64,000 bases of DNA from Chitinophagaceae bacterium UBA1953 (GCA_002336115.1 DDEN01000045.1:220822-284821); one strand, 5' to 3'; shown: positions 17,910-27,631, counted from the stretch's first letter. Translations and numbers: made by a program. Notes: generated from the sequence alone by a model not told the origin.

Positions 17910-19283
17910 TTACATTCCGAGGACGTACATTTTAAACTGAATGGAATTTTTCTGTGTCTGATCATTTACAATCAAACGTTCCACACCGGCATCAAAGCTG
18001 CTGAGAGAAGATGTAAGCATGATAGCCGTTTTCGAAAATTGCCCGGTAGTAATTTTATTGTTGATAAAAGTGGTGATGTCGTAGCTGTAATAAGTATTTT
18101 CTCCATATAAATTATCTATTACAAGATCGCCGGTTAATAAACTGGCTGTGGTGGTTGTGCCATCATAAAACCCACCCAATAATTCATTTGTATCGTCTGT
18201 AGAATACAGGTATAATTTTGGGGGCAGAGAATACGGAAATGCCAACGAGGCCACATCGGGTTTTATAACCAGCATTGCTTTAATCACACGCATATAAGGA
18301 TACTTCTCCTTTAATGTAAGCAATGAAGGAAATGAAATTTTAATTCCTGTTCCAACAGGTGAATAAAGAAATGCCTTGTTGCCCGATGCAGTACTTGATA
18401 CAAGATTATACTTACTTCCTTCAATTGAAACGAGATTACTGTTTACTGCACGGAACGAAACCTGGTTAAACTGCTTTGCTGTTGAATAATTGAAATCAAG
18501 ATTTTTGGCAACTGCATATAACCCGTTTTCATGATAAGACAAACGCAGAATTGCCGAATCGGCCGGCACACTGAAATAACTGACCAAAGAAGTTACAGAT
18601 GAATCTGTACAGATATACAAGCCTCTGAAATAATCAACAAACAACTCAGATGTTGTAATTTCTGAAGCATTTGTACGGAATTTTTCCAGCAGTTCTTTAC
18701 CCAAATCATCCGACAACCTGATTTTTACCTGCGTTCCGGATTTTCCTGCAAGATTTACTGTTTGCTCTCCAATTGGATTGGGAAGATGTCCAAATGAAGA
18801 GGTATTATAGTAATAATCAGTTCCATCACTTCGCTTGATGTTATCGGAAAGACGGTACACATTTACCTTAACAGGTTTTGTACTGTCGCCGTAAAATACT
18901 CCGTTAGGTTTCAAAATCATTACGAGTGAGTCAAACGTAACGTTCACATCAAAAACAGGGTTTGAAGCAGGCAATGATACCTGAACAAACGACCCGGCCT
19001 TTACAACTCCAAAATCAGGATCGTTATGATAACCGATAGAAACCAGATTATGTGATGATGTTAAAAAAGAATCTACCCTATATGTAGAAATCTCGGTTTC
19101 ATAATTATCATAATAGGTAATGGAGGGATCAAGCTCTGAAGACGATTCACCAAACTGAATGTTCACTTTATTACATCCACTGAGCAATACAATTATTGCA
19201 AAGAAGCAAATTGCAGCTCCGGTTATATTTTTATTCACTATTATCAACAATCTTCGTTTTGAAAATAAATGAGGAGAAAACAC
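17910..19283 (-). CDS. DUF4270 family lipoprotein
   Basis: 457 residues. The N-terminus has a positive region, a hydrophobic stretch and a lipobox LLSGC, so it is a lipoprotein, probably surface or periplasmic. The body is beta-rich with features I associate with DUF4270: YRVDSFLTS, SIGYHNDPDFG, FDSLVMILKPNG, LRLSYHENG and a late NDQTQKNSIQFKMYVLG segment. The first 15 residues before the hydrophobic stretch may be an overlong start; a GTG at IVNKN is an alternative. It follows the Kelch gene by 50 bases. DUF4270, Kelch and outer-membrane genes often sit together in this phylum; their joint function is not known. Confidence 0.82.
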   Translation of the reverse strand: MFSPHLFSKRRLLIIVNKNITGAAICFFAIIVLLSGCNKVNIQFGESSSELDPSITYYDNYETEISTYRVDSFLTSSHNLVSIGYHNDPDFGVVKAGSFVQVSLPASNPVFDVNVTFDSLVMILKPNGVFYGDSTKPVKVNVYRLSDNIKRSDGTDYYYNTSSFGHLPNPIGEQTVNLAGKSGTQVKIRLSDDLGKELLEKFRTNASEITTSELFVDYFRGLYICTDSSVTSLVSYFSVPADSAILRLSYHENGLYAVAKNLDFNYSTAKQFNQVSFRAVNSNLVSIEGSKYNLVSSTASGNKAFLYSPVGTGIKISFPSLLTLKEKYPYMRVIKAMLVIKPDVASLAFPYSLPPKLYLYSTDDTNELLGGFYDGTTTTASLLTGDLVIDNLYGENTYYSYDITTFINNKITTGQFSKTAIMLTSSLSSFDAGVERLIVNDQTQKNSIQFKMYVLGM

Positions 19284-19333
19284 AGCGTTTGTATTTACCT
19301 CAACTCAAGCTGTGATTCTCCTCAAAAAGTTTA

Positions 19334-20359
19334 TCAGTTATCATCATCATCCTGATCGGAATTCGGAAAGAATTCCCACAAATCATCAAAGCGTGTACTG
19401 CTGTTGTGACCGGTTGTTAAAAACCCTCTTGAATTAACTGTAAATGAAAGCGCTCCTTCACGGGCTGTTCCTTCAAAGCTTGTTTTTTGTGCCCATGTAT
19501 CATTGGTAAAATTGTATTCCCATGTTGTACCAATAACACCACTGGTGCTGCCGGTTGTGATGTAAGCCTTATCATTCATTATAAAAGCAGTGGCATTGCT
19601 TCTGATAATGTTTGACCCATAGTCATCATCATAAGAGTCATCACTTACACTGGTAATTTTTCTTTTTTCCTCCCAACTGTTTGCAGTGGGGTCGTATGCC
19701 CAGAAATCATTTAAATAACTTCCGTTATTAATACCGGTAACAACATACGCCTTGCTGTTATAAACAAAAACAACAGCATCCATGCGTTTGCTTCCCGAAA
19801 GACTTGCTTTCTGCGTCCATGCATTGGTTGACGGATCGTACTCCCACAGGTCTTTAAGATAATTTCCATCATAACCTGTAGAAACATATCCTTTACTGCC
19901 TATGGCAAATGCCACAGCACCGTAGCGCTCAGTACCACCAAAGTCAGCAACCTGTTTCCATGTATTTGCCGTTGGATCGTATTCCCAGAAATCCTTCAAT
20001 TTTTTTAATCCATCATAACCTGTGCCAATATAACCTTTACCGTTTACAGCAAAAGCAACTGCGCTGCTTCGTGCTACACCAGGAAAATCAGCTCTCCTGT
20101 ACCATGTGCCGGTTGCCTGATCAAATTCCCAGAAATCAACCAATCTGTCAGTACCATCGTAACCTAACCCTACAAACACTCTTGTTCCTATTGTGAATGT
20201 TACAGCTTCTGTTCTTCCAACGCCTTCGAATTCAGAAGAACGTTTCCAGTTTCCAATAATATCATCATCACTGCTGCTTGACCTGCTGCATGATGTAAGC
20301 ATAACAGTTGCCATAACCAAAATGGCAGCGCTTAATGATAAAAACCTGTTTTTTCTCAT
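19334..20359 (-). CDS. Kelch-repeat lipoprotein
   Basis: 341 residues with lipobox MLTSC after a short signal. Six Kelch-type blades follow, each with a G-Y-x-G-T-G-Y-D-G-like turn and a W-E-Y-D-P-x-x-x-x-W strand (DFWEYDPTANTWKQ, DLWEYDPSTNAWTQ). The C-terminus is acidic (NSDQDDDDN). Kelch propellers bind proteins or sugars; this one is likely anchored at the cell surface. It is first in the operon with DUF4270, an outer-membrane barrel and a small exported protein, and lies divergent from a LytS/LytTR pair that may control it. Confidence 0.9.
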   Translation of the reverse strand: MRKNRFLSLSAAILVMATVMLTSCSRSSSSDDDIIGNWKRSSEFEGVGRTEAVTFTIGTRVFVGLGYDGTDRLVDFWEFDQATGTWYRRADFPGVARSSAVAFAVNGKGYIGTGYDGLKKLKDFWEYDPTANTWKQVADFGGTERYGAVAFAIGSKGYVSTGYDGNYLKDLWEYDPSTNAWTQKASLSGSKRMDAVVFVYNSKAYVVTGINNGSYLNDFWAYDPTANSWEEKRKITSVSDDSYDDDYGSNIIRSNATAFIMNDKAYITTGSTSGVIGTTWEYNFTNDTWAQKTSFEGTAREGALSFTVNSRGFLTTGHNSSTRFDDLWEFFPNSDQDDDDN

Positions 20360-20494
20360 CAGTGTACTTTTTTATTCTTGAGTTTAAATTGAGGTATATT
20401 GTAAAGTTTTGAACAGTGTTTTAACCCTGTTTCTAAAAAATTACCGGCAAATATTTTTCAAAACCATGGGAAACAAAATGTTAAAGGAAATAAA

Positions 20495-20668
20495 ATGGAC
20501 AAAAGAGCGACTGAAACAGACAAAAAAATATGCGAGAAAAACCCAACCATTTTTAATAAACAAGCATCAACACCTTTAACAAAACCTTTGCGAAGTAAGC
20601 GCCCTATTGTGCTGCTGATAATGGTTTCAGCCGCAATTTTGCACTCTTTTACCATAGCTGATGAATAA
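20495..20668 (+). CDS. Possible small single-TM protein coupled to the LytS kinase
   Basis: A 57-codon frame from ATG 20495, too short for most gene finders. It has a basic N-terminal half (MDKRATETDKKICEKN), then RPIVLLIMVSAAILHSFTIA, long enough to span a membrane once, then ADE. Its stop overlaps the LytS start by 8 bases (ATGAATAA), the arrangement expected for translational coupling. It matches nothing I know. A minus-strand frame covers the same bases, and chance cannot be excluded. Confidence 0.38.
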   Translation: MDKRATETDKKICEKNPTIFNKQASTPLTKPLRSKRPIVLLIMVSAAILHSFTIADE

Positions 20669-21848
20669 AATTTTAAAAGACAGAAGGATACTGAACAGAT
20701 TGATTATTGTTGCGGCAATCACAACTCCTCTTTTTGCAATACTTGGCGGCACTCCGTTTGTACGATTTGAATTAAATAAAATCAATCTTTTTCTTCCGGG
20801 CATTTTACTCATTGCAGCAATTACTATTCTTTTCTGGATTATTAATATCCTTTTGCTCTTATTATCTGTTCGTTTTCACTTCCTGGAAAAGATTTTTATA
20901 AGATCAATTATCAGCACAATCATCTGCCTGGTTGCAGGAACAATTATCTTTTATTACTTCCAGAAAAATTTTCCCCCACCACAGATTAAGTTCAACGATT
21001 CTGCACAAAGAAATGGTCAAACGATTGTTCAGTCCCAGACAGAAAAAAAACTAATAACATTCCAGGGGAGAGGCGACAGTTTAAGGATTGATCCGGGGAA
21101 AGAAATGAAACGACCACCAAAAAATGGGTTCTTCTTTCCAAGAATGGTTCACTTGCTTACCATTAATATCATCATCCTTATTTTATGCGAACTTATTTTA
21201 CTTTATTTCAACAAGCAGTTTATTGAACTTGAAAACGAAAAACTGAAACAGGCAAATCTTGAAGCAAAAAATAATCAGCTTCAGATGCAGCTTCAGCCAC
21301 ATTTTCTTTTCAATTCACTTAATACACTCCGCCTGTTATTAAAAAAAGATCAGGAAAGAGCAGAAGATTATTTACTCATGCTTTCTGATGTTCTTCGTTT
21401 TTCCACGGCCTCAACTAAAGAACCATTGGTTGATATTAGTGAGGAACTCAGATTCAGCCTCACTTATCTTGAAATGCAGAAAGTACGGTTCAATGATATG
21501 CTGAACTTTTCAATAAAAAACAACAGCCTTTTTTCTGCTGAAGGAAAAGTACCGGTATTTGCATTACAGACTTTAGTTGAGAATGCAATTAAGCACAATG
21601 CTTTTTCGGCTGAGAATCCTTTAAACATTGAAATAGATTTCAATAATACCACACAAATGATTACAGTGCGAAACAAAATACAACCCAAACAATTATCCGG
21701 CGTAACAACGAAAGTAGGTTTAAAAAATCTTGCTGAACGTTACAGACTGATGTTTGATGAAGACATTATTATCAAAAATGAAAACAATGAATTTTCTGTA
21801 AGCATTAAACTGATTCATACAGAAAACAACAGCCTGTTATATTTATAA
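20661..21848 (+). CDS. LytS/YehU-type sensor histidine kinase
   Basis: 395 residues. About four membrane segments lie in the first 190 residues (IIVAAITTPLFAILGG, ILLIAAITILFWIINILLLL, SIISTIICLVAGTIIF, LLTINIIILILCELILLYF) with a short periplasmic stretch between the last two. A coiled helix leads to the His_kinase domain LQPHFLFNSLNTL with His214 as phosphoacceptor, then LRFSLTYLEMQKVRF and the ATPase box LVENAIKHNAF. The next gene, 14 bases away, is its LytTR regulator. The pair is divergent from the Kelch/DUF4270 operon and may respond to an envelope signal. Confidence 0.93.
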   Translation: MNKILKDRRILNRLIIVAAITTPLFAILGGTPFVRFELNKINLFLPGILLIAAITILFWIINILLLLLSVRFHFLEKIFIRSIISTIICLVAGTIIFYYFQKNFPPPQIKFNDSAQRNGQTIVQSQTEKKLITFQGRGDSLRIDPGKEMKRPPKNGFFFPRMVHLLTINIIILILCELILLYFNKQFIELENEKLKQANLEAKNNQLQMQLQPHFLFNSLNTLRLLLKKDQERAEDYLLMLSDVLRFSTASTKEPLVDISEELRFSLTYLEMQKVRFNDMLNFSIKNNSLFSAEGKVPVFALQTLVENAIKHNAFSAENPLNIEIDFNNTTQMITVRNKIQPKQLSGVTTKVGLKNLAERYRLMFDEDIIIKNENNEFSVSIKLIHTENNSLLYL

Positions 21849-21862
21849 GTTAACTAAAGAAT

Positions 21863-22618
21863 ATGAACGTCGTTATTATTGAAGATGAAAAACTGGTTTC
21901 GGATGACTTAGCTGAAATTATGCAGTCAATCGACGGCAGAATTAACATCACCAAAACAATCAGCTCGGTGAGAGAAGGAATACAATACTTTGAAACCAAT
22001 CCAACACCGCATCTGATCTTCAGTGATATTCAGCTCTGCGATGGATACAGTTTTGAAATTTTTAAAGAAGTGCAAACAACTACTCCGGTTGTATATTGCA
22101 CAGCATTTGACCAGCATGCACTACAGGCTTTTAACAACAATGGCATTGCCTATATACTCAAGCCCTACAGTAAACAAAGTATCAGCAAAGCAATTGATAA
22201 ATACAAAATGCTGAAACAGCCTGAAACAGATCAATCGCAAATTAATTATGATTTACTGATGGCCGCAATCAGTAATTCAGGAAAAACGCAGACATTACTG
22301 GTAAACTCAAAGAACAAAATCCTCCCTGTTAAAATTACCGATGTAGCTTACTTTAACATTGAACATAAGAATACGGTTCTCATCACTTTCCAGAACCAGA
22401 AATTTTATATTAACCAGCCACTTGATGAACTGGAGCAATTATGCGGCAACTCTTTTTACCGTGCAAACAGGCAATTTCTGATCAACAAGTCGGGAATAAA
22501 AGAAGTACAGCACTACGGGCTACGCAAACTTTTTGTAAAAATGACCGTTGAAACAGGTGAAGAAATTATCGTAAACAAGGTAAAGGCAACCGATTTTCTG
22601 AACTGGCTGAAAGGATAA
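21863..22618 (+). CDS. LytTR-family response regulator
   Basis: 251 residues. The receiver domain (1-120) has acidic residues IEDE, the phosphoacceptor Asp55 in LIFSDIQL, Thr in YCTAFDQ and Lys in YILKPYS. The DNA-binding LytTR domain (about 145-250) has KILPVKITDVAYFNIEHKN and FYRANRQFLINKSGI. It forms a two-component system with the LytS kinase just upstream. The likely targets are the divergent Kelch operon and its own operon; this is inference from position. Confidence 0.94.
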   Translation: MNVVIIEDEKLVSDDLAEIMQSIDGRINITKTISSVREGIQYFETNPTPHLIFSDIQLCDGYSFEIFKEVQTTTPVVYCTAFDQHALQAFNNNGIAYILKPYSKQSISKAIDKYKMLKQPETDQSQINYDLLMAAISNSGKTQTLLVNSKNKILPVKITDVAYFNIEHKNTVLITFQNQKFYINQPLDELEQLCGNSFYRANRQFLINKSGIKEVQHYGLRKLFVKMTVETGEEIIVNKVKATDFLNWLKG

Positions 22619-22656
22619 TGTAACTAATGTCACCGGGGACGACTGCTCCAAAATCC

Positions 22657-22664
22657 TAACTTTG
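22657..22664 (+). promoter_or_regulatory. Candidate -7 element of the thioredoxin gene
   Basis: TAACTTTG matches TAnnTTTG and ends 15 bases before the chosen ATG. No TTTG is visible at the -33 position. Confidence 0.4.
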
Positions 22665-22679
22665 CATCAAATAAAACAA

Positions 22680-23060
22680 ATGGCAACAGTAAGACTCACA
22701 ACTCAGGATTTTAAGAATAAAGTTTTCAATTACGAAACGGAAAAAGAATGGAAATATGAAGGCCCTCTTCCGGCTATTATTGATTTTTACGCCGACTGGT
22801 GCGGCCCTTGCAAAATGGTAGCGCCAATACTGGAAGAACTTTCAACAGAATACGAAGGTAAAATTGTGATTTATAAAGTTGATACAGAAGCAGAAATGGA
22901 GCTTGCTTCCGTGTTCGGCATTCAAAGTATTCCGACTTTTTTGTTTATTCCCGTAAATGGCGACCCTGTAATGCAACCGGGTGCCTTTCCAAAAAATGTA
23001 TTTAAACAGGTAATTGAAGAACACCTGTTGGGCATGGTTAAACAGGAAAAAGAAAAATAA
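22680..23060 (+). CDS. trxA: Thioredoxin
   Basis: Cytosolic disulfide reductase. The ATG at 22680 (MATVRLTTQDF) is preferred over one 18 bases upstream because the -7 element sits between them. The active site is ADWCGPCKMVAP with Cys41 and Cys44, and the cis-Pro loop is IQSIPTFLFI. Length is 126 residues. An insert-like segment (NYETEKEWKYEGP) before the first core strand is a common Bacteroidota variant. The gene stands alone between the LytTR regulator and a convergent kinase gene. Confidence 0.92.
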   Translation: MATVRLTTQDFKNKVFNYETEKEWKYEGPLPAIIDFYADWCGPCKMVAPILEELSTEYEGKIVIYKVDTEAEMELASVFGIQSIPTFLFIPVNGDPVMQPGAFPKNVFKQVIEEHLLGMVKQEKEK

Positions 23061-23086
23061 GAAATTTCGGCAAAAGGTTTTTGATT

Positions 23087-26000
23087 TTACTGATTATCTA
23101 TAACAGGCAGTTCCACAAAAAAGGTACTGCCTTTTTGTTGTTCGGTTTCAAACCATATTTCACCTTTCATATTTTCTACAATGCTTTTGCACATTGCAAG
23201 CCCCAAACCCGTTCCCGAGGTTTTAGTAGTAAAATTGGGATAAAATATCTTTTCATGCAGCTCGGGTGCAATTCCCTGTCCGTTATCGGCAATACGAACG
23301 AGGACTTTATTATCTGTTACTGTATAGCTGATATGTACAACAGGTCTTTTATCGTTACTTACTGCTTCAAATGCGTTGCGGATGAGGTTTGTAAACAAAC
23401 GGTTAAGCTGGGTTTTATCAGCCATCACTGAAACCTCATTACCTGGAGTATAAATTACCTCCCCTCCTTCATCCATACTAAACAAGTCAACAACCGATTT
23501 AATTGATCTGCCTAGCTCTGCTTTTTCCAGCCTTGGATTTGCAATGTTTGCAAAACTTGAAAAGTCGGAAGCAATGTTAGACAGGTAATCAATCTGTTCA
23601 ACCAATGTTTTAGCCACACCCTGCGAAATATTTTTTGTATCGGGCGAATTTGAGTCAACAGCTTTCTGCAAGTACTGTATGCTCAGCTTCATAGGTGTAA
23701 GCGGATTCTTGATTTCATGAGCAACCTGCCTTGCCATTTCACGCCATGCACCCTCTCTTTCACTCCGAGCAAGCAGGCTGGCACTTTCTTCCAGTTGCTT
23801 TACCATTTTATTATATTGCTGAACCAGTTCACCAATCTCATCATTCCTGTTCCATGTAATTTCTTCATTTGGCATTCCAAGTTTTATCTGCTTCATTTTT
23901 TCACTGATGATGGCAAACGAACTCGTAATACGTCCGGTAACAAAAAATGCAATCAAGCCGGCAATAAGAAATACAAAGGCATTCAGGTTAATGAGTGTTA
24001 CAAGAAAGCTTGATATTTCCTGTTTTAATTCATTCTGCGATGTGAAATAAGGAATATTTATGTACGCATAAGTTTTGCCATCTTCATCCCGTACAGGCAT
24101 ATAAATACTCATGTACGATCTTGAGCCCACACGTTCGTTTTCAATTGACTGCACCAGAAGTTCTTTCGATAATTTATAAAATGCCCGTGGGTTTGTTTTA
24201 CGACTCAACAAGCCTTTATTGTAATAATATGGCTGCGATGAAATACGAAGATTGCCGGCAGGATCGTAAATATTAATATCAACTCCGTGTATTTCTGATA
24301 TACGGTTTACTTTATCCTGCAGATCACCGGCAGTAACATCATCATAAACTTTCAGTACATCATCAAACATTGCATGCTCCCTGAGTGCATTTTCCACTTC
24401 AGCCTGCATAATGCGGATGGTTCGGCTTAACCTTTCTTTATTATTCCTGCTGTGGCGGTTAATAAAAAAGAAAATGGTTGAAATACCAATCACCACAAAT
24501 GAAAGAATACTGATACCGATAATTGTTGTATGCACTTGCGAACGGAAGGTAAGCTGTAGTTCTTCCTTCCATCTCGACCAATTGAATCCTGTTTTTATTA
24601 AAAAATCAACAAGCCGGTAAACGGCCATCATCATCAGGAAAACAAAAAACAGGTAAGCAAACAAAGTAATTGTTTCCAATAAACGGTTTTCCTGTTTTGT
24701 TATAACTACGGTAAGACCGGACGATGTGTACCACAACTCACTGTACCCGTTATTCTGCACTTTCCTGTACATTAATTCATTGCCCGGCTGATTTTCGATA
24801 CGTATTGGAAAAGGATAATCGTTGAAACTGCCAATAAGTTCTTTGTTTTTGTAAACTGCGTAGGAATAAACCGGCAGGCTTTCGGGAACCGGATTAGAAA
24901 TTTTAGAAAACAGTTGTGGCGCAAATTTCTCATCGCTGTATCGCTTGGGCCTTGAAAGAATAAACACGTATCCAAGCAGCTTTGAAGATGAAGTATCTCG
25001 TACTTCCTTCCTTGCTATATAATAAAACTTATCAAACGATTCTTCGTGATACTGCCAGTCACGTACCGAAGTTGGCTTACTCTGAAGTTTAAAAATAGTG
25101 TTGAGCGTATTAAAAGAAATAGAATCAGTATTATACAACGGTTCTTCCGATGCGTTATAAGTATATACTTCCGAATCAAACTTATTCAGGTATCCGCTGA
25201 AATGTTCCCCAATCAGGCTGTCTTTTAAAAACTGGTTGCTTCCAGGTGTTGTAAACCTGTAAAAATTATCGGTTAAAAAATCGCTGCGCAGATTTCTGAA
25301 AGCAATACCAAGCAGGTTTTCAGCCGAAGGATCGGTCTGAAGACTAAGCTTTTCAGCCATCCGCTTTCTATCTTCCCATTCTTTTTCTGCATTCTGCGAA
25401 ACAAGCATTACCGTTAATGACAGTGAAAAGAAAAACAACCAGAAAACATTACGTCCGCCCGATGCAAGAAATCCCAGATCAGAATCTGGTTCATTCATCA
25501 GTAATATCACCAGCAGTAGCCAAACAAGCAAACTAAGATGAAATGAAACAGAGCCTGAGCTGATAGTGATAGTAATATAAAGCAACCCCGTAACCGCAAT
25601 AGCTATGTATTGAAGCCCCTGTTTGCCATTTGAAAACTTTTTCAGGTAAATAATCAGCCGTTCAGAAATAAGATAATAGTTCAGGGCAAGACAACCCAGC
25701 AGAATAAAACCGAAGAAACTAAAACTGTTTATTAAACTGAAAAAGTTGGTAACATTAAAAGATATCTGCGAATCGGCAACAAGGCTTCGGGTAATATTGC
25801 CGAACACTATTGTAAGCGATACAATTGCAACCGAAACAAGCGCTATCCCTAACCTGTCATTTATCTTAATTTCAGGAAGTTGCTGCTGACTGTATTTTCT
25901 GATAAAAGTAACCACCCACAGCAACAGGAAGGAATTAATGAGCAAATCGCCTAATGACTTAAGGAAATTATTCGATCCATAAACTGCAGGATCAAACAAT

Positions 26001-26836
26001 TCAAACTGGCGGAAATTTAATGGTAACGGAATAAAATAGCTGATTGTACGCAGTAAAAGCAATGCCGTAACCAGGAACATTATGCCAACGATAAATGATT
26101 TTTTATGAACAAGATCAACTGCTGTTCGGTGCAGAAACAGCAAAAAGAAAAACATTGCAAGTAGCCGTAACAAAACAGTAATACCATTAAGCGGCTGAAG
26201 AACATTTTTTTTATCTTTTAACCAGAACAAGGTTGTTCCGTTCCTGCTTTTAACTTCCAGTTCCGACTTTGAAATATCGCTGATGTCATAATACTGTTCA
26301 ATTCCTTTCAAATAAGCAAATCCATTACTGAGATCTTCGGTTGTAACAAAGTAATTCCATTTAACCGGAATCAGCGCCATTGCAAAAACAGAGCTGCTGT
26401 CTTTGAGTATAAATTCTTTTTTATAAACTGTATAATAGCCGTTAATAAGTTGCTCAAACCAAACACCATCTGCCCGTTGCCATAATTCATTTCCCGGCAA
26501 AATTGCCTGCGTATTCCAGAACCTCGTTTGAAATCCATCACTGCCACCCGATGCTACAAAAACGAAATAGTCTTTTTTCATCAGGCTGTTAAATTCTTTT
26601 TCGCTGTATGTACCGTTATTCAGTTTTCTGATAAGCGCAGTGTCCTTCAGAACAGTTTCAAAATCGGTTTCCCTGTTATTAATTGTACGCTGAATAATTT
26701 TTTTTACCTGTGCCGGAGCCGATGTGTATGACCAGTAGTATTGGAAGAGGTAAGAAAATGTAAGTAACCATCCTGCAAGAATAAGCAGGTGACCGTTTTT
26801 ATAAAAAAAACTACGGATGGTTTTAGTGTAGCTCAA
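23087..26836 (-). CDS. Very large NtrY-like sensor histidine kinase
   Basis: 1249 residues, unusually long. The first half has many membrane segments (for example ILAGWLLTFSYLF, LLAMFFFLLFLHRTAV, LLINSFLLLWVVTFI) flanking two extracytoplasmic regions of about 170 residues each. A second membrane pair brackets a further sensor region (DINIYDPAGNLRISSQ). A HAMP-like segment at about 955-1020 is followed by the dimerisation motif VAHEIKNPLTPMKLS with His1040, then an ATPase domain with NLIRNAFEA, IADNGQGIAPE and TGLGLAMCKS. No response regulator is adjacent. MazG and DUF3667 genes are upstream on the same strand, with a 6-base gap from mazG. Confidence 0.9.
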   Translation of the reverse strand: MSYTKTIRSFFYKNGHLLILAGWLLTFSYLFQYYWSYTSAPAQVKKIIQRTINNRETDFETVLKDTALIRKLNNGTYSEKEFNSLMKKDYFVFVASGGSDGFQTRFWNTQAILPGNELWQRADGVWFEQLINGYYTVYKKEFILKDSSSVFAMALIPVKWNYFVTTEDLSNGFAYLKGIEQYYDISDISKSELEVKSRNGTTLFWLKDKKNVLQPLNGITVLLRLLAMFFFLLFLHRTAVDLVHKKSFIVGIMFLVTALLLLRTISYFIPLPLNFRQFELFDPAVYGSNNFLKSLGDLLINSFLLLWVVTFIRKYSQQQLPEIKINDRLGIALVSVAIVSLTIVFGNITRSLVADSQISFNVTNFFSLINSFSFFGFILLGCLALNYYLISERLIIYLKKFSNGKQGLQYIAIAVTGLLYITITISSGSVSFHLSLLVWLLLVILLMNEPDSDLGFLASGGRNVFWLFFFSLSLTVMLVSQNAEKEWEDRKRMAEKLSLQTDPSAENLLGIAFRNLRSDFLTDNFYRFTTPGSNQFLKDSLIGEHFSGYLNKFDSEVYTYNASEEPLYNTDSISFNTLNTIFKLQSKPTSVRDWQYHEESFDKFYYIARKEVRDTSSSKLLGYVFILSRPKRYSDEKFAPQLFSKISNPVPESLPVYSYAVYKNKELIGSFNDYPFPIRIENQPGNELMYRKVQNNGYSELWYTSSGLTVVITKQENRLLETITLFAYLFFVFLMMMAVYRLVDFLIKTGFNWSRWKEELQLTFRSQVHTTIIGISILSFVVIGISTIFFFINRHSRNNKERLSRTIRIMQAEVENALREHAMFDDVLKVYDDVTAGDLQDKVNRISEIHGVDINIYDPAGNLRISSQPYYYNKGLLSRKTNPRAFYKLSKELLVQSIENERVGSRSYMSIYMPVRDEDGKTYAYINIPYFTSQNELKQEISSFLVTLINLNAFVFLIAGLIAFFVTGRITSSFAIISEKMKQIKLGMPNEEITWNRNDEIGELVQQYNKMVKQLEESASLLARSEREGAWREMARQVAHEIKNPLTPMKLSIQYLQKAVDSNSPDTKNISQGVAKTLVEQIDYLSNIASDFSSFANIANPRLEKAELGRSIKSVVDLFSMDEGGEVIYTPGNEVSVMADKTQLNRLFTNLIRNAFEAVSNDKRPVVHISYTVTDNKVLVRIADNGQGIAPELHEKIFYPNFTTKTSGTGLGLAMCKSIVENMKGEIWFETEQQKGSTFFVELPVIDNQ

Positions 26837-26842
26837 AATAGT

Positions 26843-27628
26843 TTATTCAGCTTGTTTGTTTCTTGCTTTAATCCGGTTCCAGATTTCATCCATTTCATTC
26901 AGCGTCATCTTTGCCAGTTCTTTGCCTTCGCTGTTTGCTTCCTTTTCCATTTGCAAAAACCGCTGCATGAATTTCCGGTTTGTACGTTCTAAAGCATGGT
27001 CTGCATCAATCTGCAAAAACCGTGCATAATTCACCAGTGAAAAAAACACATCCCCCATTTCTTCTTCCATTTTATCTATATCACCAGCCTGTACCACTTC
27101 TTTCAGTTCATTCATTTCCTCTTCAATTTTTTCAAACACCTGGTTCTTATTTTCCCATTCAAACCCCACCTGCTTTACTTTTTCCTGTATGCGTATAGCT
27201 TTAATCATCGAAGGCAATCCTTTAGGTACTCCGCCCAGCACCGATTTTTTTCCTTCTTTCATCTTCAGTTTTTCCCAGTTGCGTTTAACATCTTCTTCAT
27301 TGTTAACCGTTACATCGCCATAAATATGCGGATGACGGGCTATCAGCTTTTCACATATTCCGTTAATTACTTCGGTTAATGTAAACTGCTGCTGCTCCTG
27401 GCCAATTTTTGCATAAAACACAATATGCAGCAACATATCGCCCAGCTCTTCCTTAATATGTTTCCAATCGTTATCCGTAATGGCATCAGCCAGTTCATAC
27501 GTTTCTTCAATAGTTAAAGGCCGTAATGTTTCAATGGTTTGTTTTTTATCCCATGGACACTTTTCTCTCAAATCGTCCATAATTGAAACCAATCGTAAAA
27601 ACTCTTCCTGTGCGGGTTGATTACTCAT
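26843..27628 (-). CDS. mazG: Nucleoside triphosphate pyrophosphohydrolase MazG
   Basis: Hydrolyses NTPs and dNTPs to monophosphates, house-cleaning damaged or excess nucleotides. 261 residues with two MazG repeats. The first has CPWDKKQTIETLRPLTIEE and the metal motif EELGDMLLH; the second has EEEMNELKE and MEEEMGDVFFSLVNYAR. Both motifs keep the acidic residues, so both domains look intact. It sits between the DUF3667 gene (3-base gap) and the large kinase (6-base gap), a probable operon. Confidence 0.96.
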   Translation of the reverse strand: MSNQPAQEEFLRLVSIMDDLREKCPWDKKQTIETLRPLTIEETYELADAITDNDWKHIKEELGDMLLHIVFYAKIGQEQQQFTLTEVINGICEKLIARHPHIYGDVTVNNEEDVKRNWEKLKMKEGKKSVLGGVPKGLPSMIKAIRIQEKVKQVGFEWENKNQVFEKIEEEMNELKEVVQAGDIDKMEEEMGDVFFSLVNYARFLQIDADHALERTNRKFMQRFLQMEKEANSEGKELAKMTLNEMDEIWNRIKARNKQAE

Positions 27629-27631
27629 ACT

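Noticed and set aside
20458..20655. 65-residue minus-strand frame in the Kelch/LytS divergent region
   Set aside because: It lies opposite the small plus-strand frame and has no family resemblance or coupling; probably a shadow.
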